Source: an uncultured bacterium
Lineage (GTDB): Bacteria > Cyanobacteriota > Vampirovibrionia > Gastranaerophilales > Gastranaerophilaceae
Length of the DNA: 64,000 nt
Direction: 5' to 3'
Assembly (NCBI GenBank): GCA_902777855.1
Contig: CACYVN010000002.1
Location: forward strand, 84,217 to 148,216
Shown here: positions 8,608-19,068 of the stretch, in pieces
Position numbering within the stretch: the first letter of the stretch is position 1
How the letters are laid out: each line of letters starts with the position of its first letter
Notes under the pieces: generated by a model
Seen by the model: the letters and a program-made list of their open reading frames with translations, nothing else
The model's database searches: none
Told to the model about the DNA's origin: nothing
Made by a program: the position numbers and the translations under genes

Positions 8608-11600
8608 TTATCTCCTATTAAAACAAATTTCGAATTCATTAATGTTAAATTGTTCGTTCAAAATAAAACATTTCCAGTTAGAATCTTTAGCCTTTTCATA
8701 TTCTACTTGATTATCAGTGAAAAATAAGAGTATTTTATTATTATTCCATATTAAATCTGCATGAACTATGCTGCCATTTTGTTTATTAGTTAAATTAGCA
8801 TCTTCTGCAAGGGTTTCGTATTCATCAATATAATCAAGTCCTTTTATTTTCAAAAGATTAATAGTATTGATATCATTTTCCTCAAAATCATATAAATTTA
8901 TAATATTAGAAATAACATCACTATTATTTTCTCTTTCATGAGTAGTACTATCCTGTTCGTTATAAGATAATATTATTTTTGCATTCCTATCAGAAGTTCC
9001 ATTGAGTTGTTTTACTACTTCTTCCGGTCTAAATAATAAATCAAAAATATTTATATCTTTATCTTCATCAGATTTATACAGAGGATGAATTATATTAAAG
9101 TCATTTTCTTTTTTTACTATTTGACAAAGTTCATTGAGATTTTTATCAGCCTTTTCTTTTAAGTTTACCCAATAATTTTCTTTTAGCGATGGTACAAAGG
9201 TCTTATCATACATCATTCTTGCCATATCAAGTCCTAATCTCCAATTTAGGAGTCCATGATAATGCAAATTATCATAGCTTTGCATACACTCATAACAAGA
9301 ATTATCACATTTCTCAATATGGTTATGGTTTGTCAAACTTATATAAAAATCTCCATTTTTATCAGCAATAGATTTTAGAACATCAATAAAGTTTTTTTCA
9401 TTACATAACCATTTGCTATAACCAGCCCCATTATCAAGAGTATCAGATAAAAATATTTGATTTGTTACTATCTCTCCATTATTAACAGGTCGTAATCCAA
9501 CAGAAATTTCTCGTTTATTTATATCTAGTATATTTGAAGCAGCATCCCTCAATAGAAATGCGAGTGAATAATATGCTATTTTAGAATATATATTTTCACC
9601 ATATTTATTAACAACAGATAAATCTATTATATTTGGTATATTAGATATTTCAGCTAAAAATATATCAGTTTTTTTAGATGAAATAAACGCAATTTCAGTA
9701 GATTCATATTCATTATTTATTCGAGGTTCATATTTTAAGTATTGATTTGCTTCTTTTGATTTTTTATTATATTTTTCAACCGCTTCGTCAACAACCCAGA
9801 ATTTTTCATCTATACAATGATTCATAACTTTCTTTTTAGGATTGTCCATTATTTTAGTTACTTTGTAATTGTTTCCCTTATTATCATTAATTGCTACTAC
9901 TTGCATAAATTGTGTTTCTGGAAGATATTTGTAATTATTTCTTTCACTCGTTCTTAATATAATATCATCTGAATGATTAATTTGAGGTTTTTCTGAATAT
10001 GGGGCATAATCGAAATTTCCATCATAATATATTGGTTTACAGCTATAATCTGCAGCTTGCGGAGTAAAGAAATTTTCTGGTTGTATCGTTTTTGTTTTTA
10101 TATCATTTTCATAATTACAAACTTCACATATATGAGTTTCTTTGTTATTCTGTTGATTAATTTCAGTTAAATTTTTACAATTTGGGCAGACCCAAAAATC
10201 ACGTGTTTTACCTTCATCATCAGCATTTTGAGGTATTTTCCCACTAACTACTCCAACAGACATGTGTATTTTTTTATCTCTTACAGTTTCACCTTTTGGA
10301 ATAAATTGGCTCAATGCGATATCTAAATCTCTATTGATAGAATCCTTTATACTTTGATCACAATCAAATTCTATAATTAAATCTCTTGTTCTTGTTGGAA
10401 AACCAAACATAGGCAATATACCTGCATTGGCAAGTAATTCACTTAAACTTTCATCAAATTCAATTCCATACTCAATAACAGCTTTATCAATAGTTCCTAC
10501 TAAGTCATTTTGTATATAATTAATCAGTTTTCCTTTATTATTAAATTTTGATTCTTTTAATAAAACATCTGCAATTTGTTCTATTTTATCTTTGTTTTTC
10601 TTTATCCATTCTTGAACATAAATTTTATCATCTGCCCATTCTTCTGGAGTTCCAAAATCGCCATGAACATATCTCGTTGCATAAGAGTCCTTCAATTCCC
10701 TATAAATTAACCTTAAAACTTCTTTATTCAGAAAACGTTGGATAATACTTTCTCTTTCTGTATCTAAATAGGGTGGCTTTGGAGGATCATTTGTTATTTT
10801 GTTAGGATAATTAAAATAGTAATTATCATGATTTCTATTCCTACAGATAGTTAAAGCAGTTGCTAATGGTTTTCCTCTACGACCTGCACGTCCAACTCTT
10901 TGTTGATAATTGAATCTTTCAGGTGGCATATTTGCCATCAAAACAGAATCAAGTGAACCGATATCAACACCTGCTTCCATTGTTGTTGTAACACTTAATA
11001 TTTCTATAGAATCTTTAATATCGCACTCATTTCCACTAAGAGTATTTTCTTCATTATTTGTTGTATATTTGTCTGTCTTATATTTATATACATTTTGAAA
11101 TATCCTTTGTCTGTTTCTTTGTTCCTCTTTATTAGTTTGTGCTGTTAATTCTTCGCATGTAAGTTTTTTAGGAATATTATTTATCAAATTAAGATAAAAG
11201 TTATGTTTCTTGTCGAATTTATCATTAGTTAAAACTTCTAATTTTTTCCCTTTACAATTTTTATTGATACATTTTTCATTAGATGGATTAACATATATCA
11301 TTTGACACTTTGGACAATAATACATGTTATCCATATCATCTTTCAATTCAATATATAAATCTTCAGTCTTTAAAAAATTATTATCATCAATTAAATCCAA
11401 ATCTTTCATAAGGTTATAAAGATAAAATTTATCCTCTTCTGGGAAAATGAATTTACTATAGTCGTTTAAAAAGCTTCCTTCTTTTTTTGTTTTTGTTCTA
11501 TTTGATACATCAAATCTATTTTGCTGTCCCATTATGCGGATAGCTGAATTTATTGCCTGTTTTTTCTTATTATCTAGCTTATATTTATCTTGATTATATG

Positions 11601-14373
11601 TAATTATTCCTATTCCGAGCGCTTCAATTCCACGACTTTTATAGAATAAAGTTTTTAATAGTTCTAATTTATTCTGGTCTTCAACTATTCCTTTAAATTG
11701 GCTAATATCTGTATTTGATTTGCTATCTCCTTTAAATTTGTTATTGCTCCATTTATAGCAATCAAACCAATTTTTATCTTCTTTTTCCCCATACTTATTA
11801 AACTTATAGCTTCCTGGATTTATTCCTAGTTCTAACATTTTTTTATAAACATTATCTTGCAACTCATTGAATGGGCAAGGTTTGGTTATATTAAAAGTTT
11901 GGCTCTTAATTGTTTTTATTTTATTCTTAATTTCTTCCTTGTCTTCATAAGTTAAATCTTCATCATCACGGTAATAAGCGTCAATATTGCTTCTATCGCT
12001 ATTTGATTTTTTTAATTTTTTGCGATCTTCATCTTCTTTTTCATTTATACATTTATCTTTATATTTTTTCTCACACAATTCAATAAAATATTTATCATCA
12101 TTATCTTTTTGTGATTCATTTTCCTTTCGTTCTTGAAGTGATTGATACATAATTTGTCTTAATGTGTCACGAAAGTGATCCATCTCTATTCCTGCGGATA
12201 ATTTTGCTGCATCTTGCCTACTATCAGTAAAAATAACTAGTTTACTTTTTTTCTTATTTTCTTCTTCTATTCCTCTACTTTGAATATACAATAATTTATC
12301 AGCTAAAATTTGGTTAATTTTTTGGAAACCATATATGATAGGTTTTATAACTGTATATTTTATTTCTTCATTTGGTTTTGGTTCCCATTTAGTATCGCAG
12401 TATGGACACTCAATTGGAGTTGAGATTGTATTGTCACCTTCTATAATATAATATGCTGAGTTAAATTCACCTCTTTTCCCAGCAGAACAAATTGTTCCTT
12501 TAAAACAATTATATTTTGCTTTTTTCCATTTCCAAATTTTATTAGTAACAGCCCCCTTTGGTTTATAATCTAAATCATTTATATAATTATTTGCTTCTAC
12601 AGCATCTTCTTCTGGATTTGGAATTAATACAAGATAATTTTTAGTTATTCTTTCCGTATCCAAGGCATTTGGCATTTTTTCATAATCATAGTATTGAGGG
12701 AATAAATAAATATCTTCTTTTGAACTTTCTAGTTTTTTCACTGCTTTTTCATCATGATATCCCCCAAGTAGTACATCTCCACACTGTTGACATATTAATA
12801 ATTCTAGTATTCTCCCACCACATTTGCACATTGCCTGAGGTTCTGAATATAATTTCCCAACTTTTCTTTTTTTTCTTTCTTCTTCATCTATACCATGAAT
12901 TTCTGTACAATTTGGGTTTGAACAAGCCCATATACCCTTAAAATTTTTAAAGAAATAATGTGCTCTTAATCTAAAGTTATTGTTATTTGTTTTAATCTCA
13001 TAGAAATGTTTTTTTTCTAAATCTGATAATGATTTTGCAATGTATTTTTCCCCATCATAGAACATCTCCCTTAATTTTTTGAGATTTTCATCCCCTTTTG
13101 TTTCTTGAGGAGTTATTATATCACCTGTAATTATTTCAAATTTACTTGTATCATTGCATCCAAAAAATTGTTGTAAAAAATTCAAACTTTCTTCTTTTGT
13201 ACCTAATGATGCTGATGTTGCAATAATTTGAAGTTGAGGACTGTCAGGATTTAAATCAAGTCTATCTAATAATGTTCTAATTAAATATGCTATTTCAGTA
13301 CCTTGTGTCCCTCTGTATGAGTGTAGTTCATCTAATACAAGTTGAAATTTATTATTTTTATCTTTCTTTAACCATTCTTTTGTAGCATCAAAAATATTAT
13401 CCTCAACTTTCCTCATCATCATAACATTTAACATAGAATAATTAGTGACAAAAATATCAGGTGGATATTTTTGCATATCCCATCTTGAATACATTTCTGA
13501 ACCATCCAAGTTTTGAATAAGAAATCTCGCTTCTTCTGCGGGTTTACCATCTTCATTTCTAAATTCAGAATCTTGTATAGCTTCTAAAGCTTTTATTTCT
13601 TTATACAAATTTTTTCGTTTTTCTTTTTCTTCATTTGTAATTTTGGTATCAATATTATCACCTGGTCTTTCACCAGGAATTGGGGTCGAACTATTATAAC
13701 GACCGAAATATATTAAATTACCATGAGTTTTTTCCTTAATAATTCTTTTTGCTTCATCGCTGTCAAGAGTTTTTCTTAAACGCACCAATTGATCTTCAAC
13801 CAATGCGTTTAGGGGGTACATTATTAATGTTCTTATAGCATGGGCTCGTTTTTCACCATGACGTTGGTATGGATAAGTCATTTCCATATTTGATATACTC
13901 TTATAAGGTTTTTGGGGGATTTCTCCTCTATTTTCCCATTTTTTTGCCTCATTAAGTATATTTGCTAAAACAGGAAGTAAAAATGATTCAGTTTTACCTG
14001 AACCTGTTCCAGACGTAACAACAACGTGTTTTCCTTGTTTTGCATAGAATAGGGCATCTTTTTGATGAGTGTATAAAGATATTTTATTATTATCTTTTGG
14101 AAAAAGCCCCGTTTTTTCTATTGAAATCAAATCATATAAATCTTGTTCTTCCAAATCATTTGAAATATCTTTTTCTACTGTATTACCTGTTGACTTATAT
14201 TGATTAATAAGTTCTACGTATGGATCTTGAAATAATGTATCTCTGACAATTTTCTCACAATCTCTGTTTAAGGATTCTGATTTGAATTTATCTCTTGTCA
14301 GAACATAATCGATATATGTATTTTCTAATTCTTCATAATTTTCTCTAATTTTATCTTGTACACATTCTGTCAC
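8608..14373 (-). CDS. Giant DEAD/DEAH helicase with DUF1998 domain; gene 4 of candidate defence operon
   Basis: 1921 residues. Motif I TSGTGSGKTE (120-129), motif II DELH (348-351), motif III TSASLG (386-391). Much later comes the second RecA domain with FTDSRQ, TTTMEAGVDIG and QRVGRAGRRG. Three cysteine clusters (about 475-535, then CPKC..CINKNC, then CPNC..CEVC) look like zinc modules. The DUF1998 region holds CDNSCYECMQSY, and about 170 extra residues follow it. This layout resembles the large helicases of Druantia (DruE) and the DISARM DrmA/DrmB pair, and single-protein MrfA-type repair helicases, but I cannot place it in one of them. The start is GTG, with AGGAG upstream, overlapping the previous stop by one base. 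Confidence 0.85.
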   Translation of the reverse strand: MTECVQDKIRENYEELENTYIDYVLTRDKFKSESLNRDCEKIVRDTLFQDPYVELINQYKSTGNTVEKDISNDLEEQDLYDLISIEKTGLFPKDNNKISLYTHQKDALFYAKQGKHVVVTSGTGSGKTESFLLPVLANILNEAKKWENRGEIPQKPYKSISNMEMTYPYQRHGEKRAHAIRTLIMYPLNALVEDQLVRLRKTLDSDEAKRIIKEKTHGNLIYFGRYNSSTPIPGERPGDNIDTKITNEEKEKRKNLYKEIKALEAIQDSEFRNEDGKPAEEARFLIQNLDGSEMYSRWDMQKYPPDIFVTNYSMLNVMMMRKVEDNIFDATKEWLKKDKNNKFQLVLDELHSYRGTQGTEIAYLIRTLLDRLDLNPDSPQLQIIATSASLGTKEESLNFLQQFFGCNDTSKFEIITGDIITPQETKGDENLKKLREMFYDGEKYIAKSLSDLEKKHFYEIKTNNNNFRLRAHYFFKNFKGIWACSNPNCTEIHGIDEEERKKRKVGKLYSEPQAMCKCGGRILELLICQQCGDVLLGGYHDEKAVKKLESSKEDIYLFPQYYDYEKMPNALDTERITKNYLVLIPNPEEDAVEANNYINDLDYKPKGAVTNKIWKWKKAKYNCFKGTICSAGKRGEFNSAYYIIEGDNTISTPIECPYCDTKWEPKPNEEIKYTVIKPIIYGFQKINQILADKLLYIQSRGIEEENKKKSKLVIFTDSRQDAAKLSAGIEMDHFRDTLRQIMYQSLQERKENESQKDNDDKYFIELCEKKYKDKCINEKEDEDRKKLKKSNSDRSNIDAYYRDDEDLTYEDKEEIKNKIKTIKSQTFNITKPCPFNELQDNVYKKMLELGINPGSYKFNKYGEKEDKNWFDCYKWSNNKFKGDSKSNTDISQFKGIVEDQNKLELLKTLFYKSRGIEALGIGIITYNQDKYKLDNKKKQAINSAIRIMGQQNRFDVSNRTKTKKEGSFLNDYSKFIFPEEDKFYLYNLMKDLDLIDDNNFLKTEDLYIELKDDMDNMYYCPKCQMIYVNPSNEKCINKNCKGKKLEVLTNDKFDKKHNFYLNLINNIPKKLTCEELTAQTNKEEQRNRQRIFQNVYKYKTDKYTTNNEENTLSGNECDIKDSIEILSVTTTMEAGVDIGSLDSVLMANMPPERFNYQQRVGRAGRRGKPLATALTICRNRNHDNYYFNYPNKITNDPPKPPYLDTERESIIQRFLNKEVLRLIYRELKDSYATRYVHGDFGTPEEWADDKIYVQEWIKKNKDKIEQIADVLLKESKFNNKGKLINYIQNDLVGTIDKAVIEYGIEFDESLSELLANAGILPMFGFPTRTRDLIIEFDCDQSIKDSINRDLDIALSQFIPKGETVRDKKIHMSVGVVSGKIPQNADDEGKTRDFWVCPNCKNLTEINQQNNKETHICEVCNYENDIKTKTIQPENFFTPQAADYSCKPIYYDGNFDYAPYSEKPQINHSDDIILRTSERNNYKYLPETQFMQVVAINDNKGNNYKVTKIMDNPKKKVMNHCIDEKFWVVDEAVEKYNKKSKEANQYLKYEPRINNEYESTEIAFISSKKTDIFLAEISNIPNIIDLSVVNKYGENIYSKIAYYSLAFLLRDAASNILDINKREISVGLRPVNNGEIVTNQIFLSDTLDNGAGYSKWLCNEKNFIDVLKSIADKNGDFYISLTNHNHIEKCDNSCYECMQSYDNLHYHGLLNWRLGLDMARMMYDKTFVPSLKENYWVNLKEKADKNLNELCQIVKKENDFNIIHPLYKSDEDKDINIFDLLFRPEEVVKQLNGTSDRNAKIILSYNEQDSTTHERENNSDVISNIINLYDFEENDINTINLLKIKGLDYIDEYETLAEDANLTNKQNGSIVHADLIWNNNKILLFFTDNQVEYEKAKDSNWKCFILNEQFNINEFEICFNRR

Positions 14374-15314
14374 TACACTTCTCCTAAAATTTGACCTAAA
14401 ACATTAGCAACATACCTTGCTGTGTTTAAGTCAATATTAGCATATACACGCTGATTTTCAATAACTTGGGGATTAAAACCGCTAAACATAGTCAAAGCCC
14501 TATCAATTAATTCAGGAAGCTGTATACCAAGTCTTATATAGAGAGATTTATCTTTATATCGCATTATTTTGTTGTTTTCTCTCTCTTTATTATGAACTAT
14601 AAATATTCCATAATTTCTGTCAATTTCGAACCATTTTTGATTATCATAAAGATAGTACGTATTATAACCATAATTTTTTTCTTCATATAGACCAAAAGTT
14701 AAATTATGTGCATTACTATTTTCAAAATTAAACTTAATAGGATTATATTTTTTTATGAATTTATCAGTTTGTCTAATTGGTGTTTTTACTTCTTTTAAAT
14801 TTTTTTGTATAACAGTTATATTTGGAACAATTTTTAATACATTATCACTAAAGTTCTCTGATATCCTTAATTGAGGGAATCTTTCTTTTACATAATTCAA
14901 ATCATCAAATTTTATTTTAATACATTTAGGAGCATTACTATTATCTATTTCTTTATATTTTTCAGAATATGTCTTTAATAATATTTTAAGTCCTTTTGTT
15001 CGACTACCCACAATAAATCCTTCTTGTGTATTCGGAATAACAACTAATGTAGGCGGACAAACTGCAAATTTACTATTTATATAATCAAACTCAATATGTC
15101 CTAATCTTGAGAACATGCTAAATATTTGATTATATATACTAAAATGGCCGCCTTTTTCGGTTAATTCATTTTTGTAGTCATTCAAATTGTCTTCATAATC
15201 AATATTATTTATATATTGTTTAAATTGAGCAATTGTTCCTGATTTTATATAACTCAGATATTCAAACAAAATATCATAATCAATACAACTTAATATATTA
15301 TTATTTCTACTCAT
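14373..15314 (-). CDS. Unknown protein, gene 3 of candidate defence operon
   Basis: 313 residues, soluble, no membrane segment. The N-terminal 100 residues look like a helical/winged-helix part ending in a beta hairpin (GHIEFDYINSKFAVCPPTLVVIP). A small module with FIVGSRTKGL follows, and the C-terminus has QLPELIDRALTMFSGFNPQ. I do not recognise a named family. The CPPTLVVIP...GSRT arrangement suggests a substrate- or DNA-recognition adaptor rather than an enzyme. It overlaps gene 2 by 8 bases (ATGAGTAG) and ends on the GTG of the giant helicase, implying translational coupling and perhaps a stable complex with it. Confidence 0.75.
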   Translation of the reverse strand: MSRNNNILSCIDYDILFEYLSYIKSGTIAQFKQYINNIDYEDNLNDYKNELTEKGGHFSIYNQIFSMFSRLGHIEFDYINSKFAVCPPTLVVIPNTQEGFIVGSRTKGLKILLKTYSEKYKEIDNSNAPKCIKIKFDDLNYVKERFPQLRISENFSDNVLKIVPNITVIQKNLKEVKTPIRQTDKFIKKYNPIKFNFENSNAHNLTFGLYEEKNYGYNTYYLYDNQKWFEIDRNYGIFIVHNKERENNKIMRYKDKSLYIRLGIQLPELIDRALTMFSGFNPQVIENQRVYANIDLNTARYVANVLGQILGEV

Positions 15315-17235
15315 TTATACCCTCAAGATTTGAAGTGTATTTTAATTCATACTGTTTCATAAAATCAGGAGTTTCAAAAGAATTATTTTTATCTGATTTT
15401 TTTATAAATACAAATTTTAAATTATCAAGCTTTTTAATATTCCTGTAAACATCATCTTCTTTGTTTACTTTTATATTGGGATTTATTAGAGATATTCCAT
15501 CTTGTTTTTCTTCTATATTTTTAATAAACGTCTCTAAGTATATAGATGGCATAACCCTGTTATAATCCCTAAAAACTACAATTCCCATAGGAATATTTGG
15601 ATTATTTTTTAACTCCTTATAATAATCAGATATTCCTGTAGCCGAAGGTATAAAACTTCCATCATCTTTAAAGTACCCAAACCAATCTTTATATGAGAGC
15701 CAATCAAAATCTGGACGTACATAATGTATTTTATAATCAAATTCATCTTGTGCATTTTTCCATGCTCGTAATTCTTTTCCGTTGTTTAATACTACAAAGA
15801 AATTATTCATTTTATCATACAAATCTAATATGTAATCTTCTGAACCATCTATTTCTTGAGATAAATTGGATATGAACTTATCTGGGTCGGTATCTGAAAG
15901 TAAAGCTATTCTCGAACTGCTATGCATATATTCTTGAGATTTTATTGTTACATCATATTCATTAGACAAGACCGTTCGATTTGTATTAATCTTTAATTCT
16001 TTATCAATATTACGCTGATCTCTTCTGTTTGCAACTTCTAAAACTACTTCTTCTTTTAATTCTGGGATTTTTTTTATGATAAATTCACATAATGCTTTAT
16101 CCGATATAACCATTTTTTTTAAATCTTGTTTAAATTGTGATTCATATCGTATTAAATTTTTTAAATTATCAGTAGTAATACATTTCCAGTTTCTTAATTT
16201 ATCATTTTCTCGTTTTATATCCTCATAATCTGAAAATTTGTCTAGCTCCTTCTGTTTCTCTTGAAGTTTATCTTCATAATTTTTTTGCATCTTCTCAAAA
16301 TCACCTGAAGGAGTTTTTTTATTTCTTAATTCATAATTTTCATTTTTTAGATTTTCTTTATCTTTTTTTATTTGATCATAATCAGCATATTTTTCCTGAA
16401 GATTTTTTATTTCTTTATAAAAATCTTCTTTTTGCTCAGCCAATTTTTTCTCATTGTCATCTTTTAATATCGCAATTTGTTTCGCTAATTCATCTTTGTG
16501 TTCTTTTTTTAATTCATCAATCTGCGCCACATGTTTTTTTGAGTTTTCTATTAATTCTTTCTCGATATCCTTTTTTGCTTGTTTTATTTCGTCATAATCT
16601 TTTTTATTTTTTAATTCAGATTCTAATTCTTTTACTCTACTATTTAATTTTTCTAAATTTTTATCTCTGTCATCTTTTTCGTTCACCTTATTCAGTAATG
16701 CTAACCTATAAGGAGCAGTTTTAATCTCTTTTTCTATTTTTTTACTTGTTGAAATAGGTGAAAATCTATATAATGTCGATAATGTTTCTCTTGAAACTTT
16801 ATTTTTCTCTTTAAGTAAAATTTTAATAAGTTGATTATAATCGGGTTTACCATCTAATTTTGGGATTGTCCCTATTTTATTTATTTCTGCATTTGAAACA
16901 CTCCATGCTAATATAACTCTACTAAATACATCTAATGCGATTTCTTGCGGCGTTACTTTCTGGGTGTGCTTACTATTCATAAAAAACCCTTTTATTTCCC
17001 CTTTTAAGGCTTTACAATAATTTTCTTTTGTTTCTTTCCCAAATTTTATAAGATTATTCTTTTCATTTTTGTATTTTGAAACTACAAATTTTAAAAGGAC
17101 ATAATTATTTAAAAACGTGCGCGCATCACTAACAGATATTTCATCCAGCAATTGCATTAATTCTTCAACAGGACTTGAAACTATTAAATCTATTTTTTCT
17201 TTCGGATAACCATAATTTTTTTCTTCGTCCATCAT
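15307..17235 (-). CDS. Long coiled-coil protein, gene 2 of candidate defence operon
   Basis: 642 residues. Residues 1-185 are a helical N-terminal part, 185-350 a continuous Lys/Glu-rich coiled coil (two or three heptad blocks broken at YDEIK, YADYD, YEDIK), and 350-642 a folded C-terminal domain. In that domain, GIVVFRDYNRVMPSIYLETFIKNIEE recalls the Walker B/sensor stretch of McrB-like AAA+ proteins (DExNR...), but no Walker A is visible, so this could be a degenerate AAA+ fold or chance. The ATG lies 1 base after the stop of gene 1 with GGAGG upstream. A sensor or scaffold role in the operon is inferred. Confidence 0.75.
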   Translation of the reverse strand: MMDEEKNYGYPKEKIDLIVSSPVEELMQLLDEISVSDARTFLNNYVLLKFVVSKYKNEKNNLIKFGKETKENYCKALKGEIKGFFMNSKHTQKVTPQEIALDVFSRVILAWSVSNAEINKIGTIPKLDGKPDYNQLIKILLKEKNKVSRETLSTLYRFSPISTSKKIEKEIKTAPYRLALLNKVNEKDDRDKNLEKLNSRVKELESELKNKKDYDEIKQAKKDIEKELIENSKKHVAQIDELKKEHKDELAKQIAILKDDNEKKLAEQKEDFYKEIKNLQEKYADYDQIKKDKENLKNENYELRNKKTPSGDFEKMQKNYEDKLQEKQKELDKFSDYEDIKRENDKLRNWKCITTDNLKNLIRYESQFKQDLKKMVISDKALCEFIIKKIPELKEEVVLEVANRRDQRNIDKELKINTNRTVLSNEYDVTIKSQEYMHSSSRIALLSDTDPDKFISNLSQEIDGSEDYILDLYDKMNNFFVVLNNGKELRAWKNAQDEFDYKIHYVRPDFDWLSYKDWFGYFKDDGSFIPSATGISDYYKELKNNPNIPMGIVVFRDYNRVMPSIYLETFIKNIEEKQDGISLINPNIKVNKEDDVYRNIKKLDNLKFVFIKKSDKNNSFETPDFMKQYELKYTSNLEGINE

Positions 17236-17236
17236 A

Positions 17237-19051
17237 TTATGCCTCCAGTTCTTTCATATATCTTTGTTTTAACCCATATAATTGAGGTTTGTACAACTTG
17301 GAATTATTCAATCTCATATCAAATGCTTTTATTATATTGTTAATATAAGTCTTTTTATCTTCATTAATGGAACCGGGCTTATTTGATAAAAACAAATTCT
17401 CTATATAGCATCCATTAATGAAATTAGGGTTTTCACCATTTCCGTTTGTTTTAACAAATATGCCATCTTGAAAATAATTGTATATGAATTCTTGATCACG
17501 TTCTTCAAATTCATATTTTATTTCATAATTTTTATTAGGAACATGCTTAACTTTTATACAGTGAGGCCCAATTTGCTTATCATTTAATCTTATCGGGATT
17601 TTATAAGGTTGAAAGCTGCCATTATCTATACTATAATCCGTTGAAGAATTCTTATTGTTAATTATGAATACTTTTCCATTAGTATTTTTTCGCTTTATGT
17701 CGTTTTTATTAGATTTATTTATATTTAATATTGGCCCGGCATTTTGTAAGTATTCATCTTTTTGTCCATTTTTAAGACCTTTTAATAATTTTATTGTATC
17801 GCCACTCTTTATATTAAAATCAGAGTCTGGGCATTTACAAGTTGCACCTAAAATATATAGGCTTGACAAATTATTTTCTCCTAAAGATTTTTCTTTGATA
17901 TCTTTATCAAAAATTTTATTTAAATTTTTTCGGTATTTATTAAAAAACAATCTACCTGCAATTATTACAACATTGTCGCTCACATTTGCAGAAAAATTTT
18001 CTATATAATCACCTTGTTCTTCAGCGACCAATAATATATATTCTTTTGTGTAATCATTTTGTAAATATTTTATTTCTTCATTTTCTATATAGAATTTATT
18101 ACACATAGAAACTTCTTCGGGTTCTATATATTTATAAAAAACATCTCGGTCTTTTTTATATTCTTCGAATTCTTCAGGAACATTTTTCTTTTGTTTAAAC
18201 TCAAGAAGAAATTCCCCACTATCACTATAATAACGTAGTTTAGGGCTAATTACTAGTTTTTTGCCATTAATAGTATCTATATAATCATCGCCATTTTCTA
18301 AAAAATAATTATATAAATCTTTTATTATATCTTTTATTTTTTCTTTTAGTTCTTCTTGCGCAATTGCTTTTTGGAAACCTTTACTATATCCACTTTGATT
18401 TATTATTTTTTTGTAGTCATAATCACTCAATCCATTATTATTTTTATTTATTTTTTCAAATTGTTTGTTTAATAACCTACGATCTTTATCTGAAATAATC
18501 GCCTGTGAGATTATTCTCCCAACAATATCGTTATTGCCTCTTTTATATAGTTTTTGAAATTTAATCTTGTATCCTTGAGATTCTACAGACTGTTCAAAAT
18601 TATCAAATAATTCTGAACAATAGTCATATTCATTAGCATATAAAATATTTCTATCAACTTGTTCTTCAGATATATTCTTATATTTTGCTATTATTTTTTT
18701 TATCTTGCTTCCCCAATAAGCATTAGATGAAAAGTTACCTTCATTGACCATAATTGTTGCAGCATATACAAAAAATGCTATCAGTGCGGTTTGTTTAGGG
18801 ATATTATCCTTTATTTTTTCAATATTTTCTATTTTAAAACCGTATATACCTTTATTACGTGGTCTTTCTTCACAAATCTCATTTAGCACACACTTACAAA
18901 AGGATTCAAGAGGTTTTTCTTCTCCTAATTTTTCCCCTATATTGTTAATGAGTTTTTCGTCCACGTAAAATAAACAACGAATTCCTTCTGGATTTTCGTT
19001 AAAGAAGTAATTATATATTTCATTATTCCAGTCTTGATAATTTGCCATCAT
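17237..19051 (-). CDS. Unknown protein, gene 1 of candidate defence operon
   Basis: 604 residues starting at tandem ATGs (MMANYQDWN). It is soluble and Asn/Lys-rich with no membrane segment or enzymatic motif I recognise. A helical N-terminal half (about 1-250) is followed by a beta-rich C-terminal half that includes CKCPDSDFNIKSGDTIKLLKGL, which looks like a small beta-barrel. It leads the five-gene operon. A near-consensus promoter lies just upstream (19069-19097), leaving a leader of only about ten bases. Position and co-transcription suggest target recognition or complex assembly, but that is inference. Confidence 0.72.
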   Translation of the reverse strand: MMANYQDWNNEIYNYFFNENPEGIRCLFYVDEKLINNIGEKLGEEKPLESFCKCVLNEICEERPRNKGIYGFKIENIEKIKDNIPKQTALIAFFVYAATIMVNEGNFSSNAYWGSKIKKIIAKYKNISEEQVDRNILYANEYDYCSELFDNFEQSVESQGYKIKFQKLYKRGNNDIVGRIISQAIISDKDRRLLNKQFEKINKNNNGLSDYDYKKIINQSGYSKGFQKAIAQEELKEKIKDIIKDLYNYFLENGDDYIDTINGKKLVISPKLRYYSDSGEFLLEFKQKKNVPEEFEEYKKDRDVFYKYIEPEEVSMCNKFYIENEEIKYLQNDYTKEYILLVAEEQGDYIENFSANVSDNVVIIAGRLFFNKYRKNLNKIFDKDIKEKSLGENNLSSLYILGATCKCPDSDFNIKSGDTIKLLKGLKNGQKDEYLQNAGPILNINKSNKNDIKRKNTNGKVFIINNKNSSTDYSIDNGSFQPYKIPIRLNDKQIGPHCIKVKHVPNKNYEIKYEFEERDQEFIYNYFQDGIFVKTNGNGENPNFINGCYIENLFLSNKPGSINEDKKTYINNIIKAFDMRLNNSKLYKPQLYGLKQRYMKELEA

Positions 19052-19068
19052 TTACACCCAACACAATG

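Noticed and set aside
8608..14373. Calling the giant helicase DruE or DrmA/DrmB outright
   Set aside because: The domain plan is similar, but the partner genes of Druantia and DISARM are missing and no alignment could be made.
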